Source: Bacillota bacterium
GTDB taxonomy: Bacteria; Bacillota; Clostridia; Lachnospirales; Lachnospiraceae
Direction of reading: 5' to 3'
Assembly (NCBI GenBank): GCA_023398855.1
Contig: JAEWRS010000129.1
Coordinates: forward strand, 1-10,978
DNA length: 10,978 bases
Shown here: positions 7,235 through 10,978 of the stretch, in pieces
How positions within the stretch are numbered: the first letter of the stretch is position 1
Layout of the letters: each line of letters starts with the position of its first letter
Notes under the pieces: model-generated
What the model was told of the DNA's origin: nothing
The model's database searches: none
Seen by the model: only the letters and a program-made list of their open reading frames with translations
Made by a program: the position numbers and the translations under genes

Positions 7235-7258
7235 AACAGGAAAAAGTGAGGAAAGGAA

Positions 7259-9166
7259 ATGAAATATGTAAACGATAAGTTTTATGAACGGATCAATGCA
7301 CAAGTATGGAGCCAAGAGCTGATACAGGAAATGAAAAAAGAGGTGGATGAATTTCTCCCCTGTTTTTCTGACTCTCCTGACCGGTTAAGCCAGTGGGGGC
7401 ACTATTACTTCTGCGACGATGACGGAGGCAGGCTGATCTTTGATTTAAACTCTCCCGGCAGGCATCGGTGCGAGGTGTGCGGCAAGGTGTATGAAAGTGA
7501 GATTTTAGACGGTGTATGGGTCTATTTTTACCGGAATAAAGCAGTAATCATGGCACTGGTATCTGCGGTTATTTATAAAGCCACAAGGGAAAAGAAGTAC
7601 TTTGATTATTCCGTGTCAGTGATGGAATTTTACGCCGGTCATTATAAGGAGTTTCCGTTACATAACAAAGAAACCGTAATGGGAGATTCCTATGATACCA
7701 TGCCCTGGGGCTGCGGTAAAATGATGCCCCAGGGGCTGAATGAATCCATAGTTGCCATACGTTTTGCCCAGATCATTGAAATCTTAAGAGATGAATTAAG
7801 CCAGGAATTTCTGGATCTGGTATATAACAATATGTTTCGGGAAATGTATGCCCTGCTGGCTCCTCAGGCAACAAGGATCCACAATATCAGCTGTTGGAAT
7901 CTATCGGCCATCGGTGTCATGGGGCTGGCATTCCAGGATCAGGAGATGATTGATTTTGCCTTTACCAGTGAGTTTAATATCAGAAAACAGCTGGAAGCTG
8001 GAGTGACAAAGGATTATTTCTGGTATGAGGGATCGATTCACTATAACTTCTTTTTGCTGGAAGGAATTACTTACCTTTTTCTGTTCAGTAATGTTTATGG
8101 CTATGATTTTGGAAAAGCAGGGACTGAAATTTTACAGAATATGTTTGTACAGGCATATCATTATTCATTTGACAATCAATTCCTGCCCAATCCCAACGAT
8201 GGCTGGCCCAACTTAAATCTGCGCACATTCAGCTATATCTATCATACGGCAGCAAGGGCAATGGGAGAAGACAGCCCCATCGGCAATCTGGTGAAGAACA
8301 TAGAAGCATCTGATTCCATTCGCACAGCCCTGCCTCTGTCAGAGCCGTATTATTGCAGCAACAGCGTCTGCCTGGAACAGCTGCTGTTTAACATTGACTT
8401 TGATTATCAGAAATACACTCCGGTGAAACTGTATTCCAATAACTTTCCTAAGTCCAATTATGTGATTTTGAGAAATGCAGGCTGGAATGCATTTATGAAA
8501 TACGGGCTTAATGGGAAATCCCATGCCCATCCGGATATTATGAATGTGGAGCTGATGTACGGGAACCACAGAATATCCAGGGACTTGTCCAATGCAGGTT
8601 ACAGGGCCCGCCTGTGCAACCAATGGCACCGGAAAACCTTATCACATAATACTGTCTGCTGGAATGGAACGGACATTACTTCCGTGAGTCCTGGTGAATG
8701 CCTGTATTATGATGAAAAAAAGGTTACTGCGGCGGCAAAAGATGTTTATGAAGGGATAGACTATACCAGGACAATACAGATTACAGAGGATTCCTTTCTT
8801 GATGATTTTTGGGTGGAGAGCAGAACAGAAGGAATTTTTGATTACGTGTTTCATTTGGAATCCGCTCTTAGCCTGGAGTATGATCTGGATCTGGAGGACG
8901 CATCTCTGGGTTTTGAGAAAAATGGGTATCAGCATATTCTTGAAACAAAAAGAGTGAGAACAGGAGAGGATCATGTTGTATTGCGTGCCAGGGCGGAAGA
9001 GGCCATGTGGAGCATATGGATCGACCTGACTGGAAGCCATGAACTATATTTATTAAAGACAATGGACAATCCGGTGAATCAAAGGAGAAATACCATTTTA
9101 CTCAGGAATACAGGAGTCTCCCCTCATTATCATTTGAAGATAGCGGCGGAGACAAAACAATTATAA
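7259..9166 (+). CDS. Heparinase II/III-family lyase, PL15-like, probably cytoplasmic (lyase B)
   Basis: A second, clearly different lyase of the same fold. Near the N-terminus is a Cys/His-rich segment: WGHYYFC (46-52), D-x-x-S-P-x-R-H-R-C, then CEVCGKVY (71-78). It resembles the N-terminal segment of PL15-like oligoalginate lyases and their heparinase II/III relatives. Candidate catalytic residues are His208-Asn209 (RIHN, with CWNLSAIG following) and Tyr262 (FWYEGSIHY). The 54-residue His-Tyr spacing equals that I recall for the PL15 exo-alginate lyase Atu3025. The C-terminal domain has SHAHPD (421-426), HRKTLSHNTV and other hallmarks of heparinase II/III. No signal peptide is present. PL15 includes exolytic alginate and heparin lyases, so release of an unsaturated monouronate is a reasonable inference. 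GAGG (7248-7251) sits seven bases before the ATG, and the gene follows lyase A by 24 bases. Confidence 0.87.
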   Translation: MKYVNDKFYERINAQVWSQELIQEMKKEVDEFLPCFSDSPDRLSQWGHYYFCDDDGGRLIFDLNSPGRHRCEVCGKVYESEILDGVWVYFYRNKAVIMALVSAVIYKATREKKYFDYSVSVMEFYAGHYKEFPLHNKETVMGDSYDTMPWGCGKMMPQGLNESIVAIRFAQIIEILRDELSQEFLDLVYNNMFREMYALLAPQATRIHNISCWNLSAIGVMGLAFQDQEMIDFAFTSEFNIRKQLEAGVTKDYFWYEGSIHYNFFLLEGITYLFLFSNVYGYDFGKAGTEILQNMFVQAYHYSFDNQFLPNPNDGWPNLNLRTFSYIYHTAARAMGEDSPIGNLVKNIEASDSIRTALPLSEPYYCSNSVCLEQLLFNIDFDYQKYTPVKLYSNNFPKSNYVILRNAGWNAFMKYGLNGKSHAHPDIMNVELMYGNHRISRDLSNAGYRARLCNQWHRKTLSHNTVCWNGTDITSVSPGECLYYDEKKVTAAAKDVYEGIDYTRTIQITEDSFLDDFWVESRTEGIFDYVFHLESALSLEYDLDLEDASLGFEKNGYQHILETKRVRTGEDHVVLRARAEEAMWSIWIDLTGSHELYLLKTMDNPVNQRRNTILLRNTGVSPHYHLKIAAETKQL

Positions 9167-9176
9167 AAGCTTAGAA

Positions 9177-9183
9177 AAGGAGA
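9177..9183 (+). promoter_or_regulatory. Ribosome binding site of the dehydrogenase gene
   Basis: AAGGAGA ends six bases before the ATG at 9190, one of the strongest sites in the operon. It supports the short N-terminus, which goes straight into the first beta strand of the Rossmann fold. Confidence 0.8.
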
Positions 9184-9189
9184 TTAATC

Positions 9190-9924
9190 ATGAGAGCAGT
9201 GGTCACAGGAGGAACAAGCGGTATCGGTTTAAGTGTTGCAATGGAGCTGGGGAAGGCCGGTTATGATATGATTATCACCGGAATCAACCATGAGGACGCG
9301 CAAACAGCTTTGGAGACATTAAAAAAAGAAGGAATTAAGAGCGAATTTATTTATGCGGATTCCATGAAAGAGGAAGACGTTAATCATTGCTTTGAGGAGA
9401 TTTCCCGGAAATATGAGTCCCTGGATGTGTTGGTGAATAACGTGGGAGGTCTTGGGGGAAGACAGCGTTTTGAAGAAATGGAGACTTCTTTCATGAGACG
9501 GGTCATGGCACTTAACTTTGACAGTGCGTTTTTTGCAAGCCGGGCAGCTATTCCGCTGCTGAAAAAGGGGAGTAACCCGTCCATTATTAACTATAGTACC
9601 ATTGCAGTTACTTCCGGCGGAGGTCCCGGCGCGGGAATCTATGCAGCAGGCAAGGCTGCCATTGAAGGGCTGACACGGGCGCTGGCAAAGGATCTTGCAG
9701 GATATGGTATCCGTGTAAATGCCGTATCACCAGGCACCATTGACACGGCATTCCACTCTGCTACAAAGCGTGAGATTTTAGAGTCCTGGAAGGAAGGAAT
9801 CCTCATGAAACGGCTTGGAGAACCATCGGAAGTGGCATCAGTGATCGGCTTCCTGGTTTCTGATAAGGCTTCCTTTATCACGGGAGAGGTTATTCAGATC
9901 AATGGCGGTCAGGTATTCATCTGA
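9190..9924 (+). CDS. Short-chain dehydrogenase/reductase, probable unsaturated-uronate (DEH/DKI) reductase
   Basis: Classical SDR of 244 aa. Visible are the cofactor motif TGGTSGIG (6-13), NNVGG (83-87), Asn110, the catalytic Tyr151-x3-Lys155 (YAAGK) and the C-terminal end FITGEVIQINGGQVF. The segment GGGPGAGIYAAGK and the FITG-x3-x-INGG ending resemble the SDR reductases of alginate clusters, which reduce 4-deoxy-L-erythro-5-hexoseulose uronate to 2-keto-3-deoxygluconate; KduD of pectin pathways is a related possibility. The usual catalytic Ser position reads Ser136-Thr137, with Thr at the expected distance from Tyr151. The end of the second strand reads IITGINHED, lacking the acidic residue typical of NAD-preferring SDRs, so NADPH use is possible but not shown. 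It lies 23 bases after lyase B and 23 bases before kdgF, fitting the step after KdgF. Gluconate 5-dehydrogenase-like activity is the main alternative. Confidence 0.82.
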   Translation: MRAVVTGGTSGIGLSVAMELGKAGYDMIITGINHEDAQTALETLKKEGIKSEFIYADSMKEEDVNHCFEEISRKYESLDVLVNNVGGLGGRQRFEEMETSFMRRVMALNFDSAFFASRAAIPLLKKGSNPSIINYSTIAVTSGGGPGAGIYAAGKAAIEGLTRALAKDLAGYGIRVNAVSPGTIDTAFHSATKREILESWKEGILMKRLGEPSEVASVIGFLVSDKASFITGEVIQINGGQVFI

Positions 9925-9947
9925 TAAAGCAGAGAGGAGATGATAAT

Positions 9948-10295
9948 ATGGTTTTAAAATATGAAGAAATCCTTCCTACGAACCCTGAGCCGGGAATTAC
10001 CAGGCGCATTCTTGCAAGGGGCGGAAGCATGATGGGAGTAGAGGCTGCTTTTAAAAAGGGAGCTGTCGGAAGCATACATAAGCATCCTCATGAGCAGGTC
10101 AGCTATATTGTATCCGGTTCATTTCAGTATGAAGCTGATGGTGTCACATATATGCTAAAGGCCGGTGACAGCTATTATGTGGAACCGGATGTGCTGCATG
10201 GGGCTACTGCACTGGAAGATTCCGTGATCCTGGATATCTTTACACCACAGCGAGAGGATTTTATTGCTGGCTCAAAGGAAGAAAAAGAAGTATAA
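9948..10295 (+). CDS. kdgF: KdgF-type cupin, unsaturated uronate ring-opening enzyme
   Basis: Small single-domain cupin (115 aa) predicted to convert 4,5-unsaturated uronate monomers to the linear 4-deoxy-5-keto form that downstream reductases or isomerases accept. The metal site is visible: His44 and His46 in HKHPHEQ, Gln50, and His84 in PDVLHGA. The following LDIFTPQREDF carries Asp96, Phe98 and Arg102 with the D-x-F-x3-R spacing of the active-site residues I recall for characterised KdgF. Metal is likely Ni or Zn, bound in the cytoplasm. GAGGAG (9934-9939) supports the ATG. It is the last gene of the operon, 23 bases after the dehydrogenase and followed by a strong terminator. Co-location with the dehydrogenase and two lyases makes this assignment stronger than for an orphan cupin. 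Confidence 0.88.
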   Translation: MVLKYEEILPTNPEPGITRRILARGGSMMGVEAAFKKGAVGSIHKHPHEQVSYIVSGSFQYEADGVTYMLKAGDSYYVEPDVLHGATALEDSVILDIFTPQREDFIAGSKEEKEV

Positions 10296-10321
10296 CTATA
10301 TTGGCATCCTTATTTAGCGGG

Positions 10322-10366
10322 TCCCTCACTTTTGCCTTTCAGGCATGGAAGTGGGGGATTTTTTTT
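10322..10366 (+). terminator. Intrinsic terminator closing the lyase operon
   Basis: TCCCTCACTT (10322-10331) pairs with AAGTGGGGGA (10349-10358), ten pairs with one G-T wobble. Inside it a small GCCT/AGGC hairpin (10334-10344) can also form. Eight Ts (10359-10366) follow immediately. It starts 27 bases after kdgF and separates the polysaccharide operon from the metalloregulator unit. Confidence 0.9.
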
Positions 10367-10386
10367 GATGAGGTCAAAACCAACCC

Positions 10387-10414
10387 TTGACAATATTGAA
10401 AGAATTGTTATAAT
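10387..10414 (+). promoter_or_regulatory. Sigma-A-type promoter for the Fur-family regulator
   Basis: TTGACA (10387-10392) and TATAAT (10409-10414) are both perfect consensus hexamers with a 16-base spacer. Initiation would fall near 10421, giving a leader of about 30 bases to the ATG at 10452. It lies just after the terminator, so the regulator is an independent unit. An AT-rich imperfect dyad surrounds the -10 element. Confidence 0.82.
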
Positions 10415-10451
10415 ATAAAAATAAAATTCAATTTCAAATTAGAGGTTTCGT

Positions 10452-10877
10452 ATGGCAGAGAGAGGCAGATACAGAACAAAACAGCAGGAGATTATTTTAA
10501 ATTGTCTGAAAAATCAACGATCACGCTTCCGGACAGTCGACCAGTTTATGGACTGTTTACAAGAAGAAGGAGTGCAGGTTGGACAGACAACCGTATACAG
10601 GGTTTTGGAACGACTGGCAGAAGAGGGAAAGGTTATGAAGCTTCCCACGGAAGACGGCTACAAAATACGGTATTGCTATGCTGATAAGGAAGAACTGAAC
10701 AAACCGGGAAAGCTGGTATGCCGGCAGTGCGGCCGGTTTATTCCCCTTGAATGCTCCAAAATGGCTGATTTTTTGGAACATATCTATGAGGAGCATGGTT
10801 TTGAAATGGATGAACAGCACACAGTCTTATATGGTAATTGCGGGTGCGGCAAAGAAGGAAAGGAAAAGCTGAAGTGA
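10452..10877 (+). CDS. Fur-family transcriptional regulator with atypical metal-site residues
   Basis: DNA-binding metalloregulator of the Fur/Zur/PerR superfamily, 141 aa. The N-terminal winged helix shows the diagnostic TTVYRVLERLAEEGKV (about 46-61), with the recognition helix at QTTVYRVLERL. The C-terminal dimerisation domain has Cys90-x2-Cys93 (CRQCGRF), part of the structural zinc site, and His123 before YGNC. Two oddities: the His-rich segment that normally precedes the first CxxC (HHHHLIC in Fur/Zur) is replaced by LNKPGKLVC, and the second CxxC is a Cys-Gly-Cys (Cys130, Cys132). The sensed metal therefore cannot be predicted with confidence; zinc is my first guess and iron or peroxide sensing alternatives. 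AGAGGT (10441-10446) serves the ATG at 10452. It overlaps the following gene by 4 bases and has its own promoter, so it is unlikely to control the lyase operon directly. Confidence 0.9.
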   Translation: MAERGRYRTKQQEIILNCLKNQRSRFRTVDQFMDCLQEEGVQVGQTTVYRVLERLAEEGKVMKLPTEDGYKIRYCYADKEELNKPGKLVCRQCGRFIPLECSKMADFLEHIYEEHGFEMDEQHTVLYGNCGCGKEGKEKLK

Positions 10878-10978
10878 GCAGTTTTAACAGGAATAGACGA
10901 ATCCATGCATTTCTGGCAGCATTTTTCGTGTCCGCTGCTCTTTTTTTATCCGGCCTTTTTATTGTCACACATATGGAG
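10874..10978 (+). CDS. N-terminus of a membrane-anchored or secreted protein, truncated by window end
   Basis: A GTG start overlaps the regulator stop as GTGA, and the frame stays open for 35 codons to the window edge. The visible peptide has a basic n-region (SSFNRNRRIHAF) and one strongly hydrophobic segment (about 12-31, LAAFFVSAALFLSGLFIVTH), so it is either a signal anchor or a signal peptide without an obvious lipobox. Clostridial Fur-family genes are sometimes followed by a short Cys-rich membrane protein and a metal ABC transporter. I recall that arrangement only loosely and the informative part lies outside the window. The overlap start and the compositional profile support a real gene despite the short visible length. 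Confidence 0.6.
   Translation, partial: MSSFNRNRRIHAFLAAFFVSAALFLSGLFIVTHME

Noticed and set aside
10408..10422. PerR-box-like sequence at the regulator promoter
   Set aside because: Only the left half (TTATAAT) matches; the right half is TAAAAAT rather than ATTATAA.
1..10978. CRISPR arrays, tRNA or rRNA genes, insertion sequences, att sites
   Set aside because: I saw no repeat-spacer pattern, tRNA-like cloverleaf, transposase or terminal inverted repeat. The window is almost fully coding, with its largest gap about 156 bases (10296-10451).

Overview
The window looks like the chromosome of a moderate-GC Clostridia member, probably Lachnospiraceae (Lacrimispora/Hungatella-like). The grounds are strong AGGAGG-type ribosome binding sites, tightly packed co-directional genes, an Lpl-type sugar ABC transporter and a Fur-family regulator. 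This placement is an inference from style and protein families; no rRNA or marker gene is present. All genes are on the + strand.

Bases 1-10295 form the 3' part of one long operon for a uronic-acid-containing polysaccharide. It opens with the last 13 codons of an LplC/YtcP-type sugar permease, then a 700-aa lipoprotein that binds the substrate. A GC-rich hairpin (2191-2214) separates this from two small four-helix membrane proteins, an MsmX/UgpC-type ATPase, and two more small four-helix membrane proteins. I recognise none of the four small proteins. Next come two different heparinase II/III-fold polysaccharide lyases, both without signal peptides, then a short-chain dehydrogenase and a KdgF-type cupin. 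A strong intrinsic terminator (10322-10366) closes the operon.

The logic is import first, cleave later. The lipoprotein and ABC transporter bring in uronate oligosaccharides, and the two lyases cut them by beta-elimination in the cytoplasm. KdgF then opens the 4,5-unsaturated monouronate to the linear keto form, and the dehydrogenase reduces it toward 2-keto-3-deoxygluconate. No GH88/GH105 unsaturated uronyl hydrolase is seen, so at least one lyase may act exolytically and release the unsaturated monouronate directly, as in alginate pathways. KDG kinase and aldolase must lie elsewhere. The polysaccharide cannot be read from the sequence: alginate, another polyuronate, heparan-like chains and hyaluronan-like chains all remain possible.

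From about 10387 a separate unit starts with a good sigma-A-type promoter. It encodes a Fur-family metalloregulator with unusual metal-binding features, coupled by a 4-base overlap to a small membrane-anchored or secreted protein cut off by the window edge.

The most novel-looking content is the set of four unrecognised small membrane proteins around a dedicated sugar ATPase, next to two signal-less lyases.
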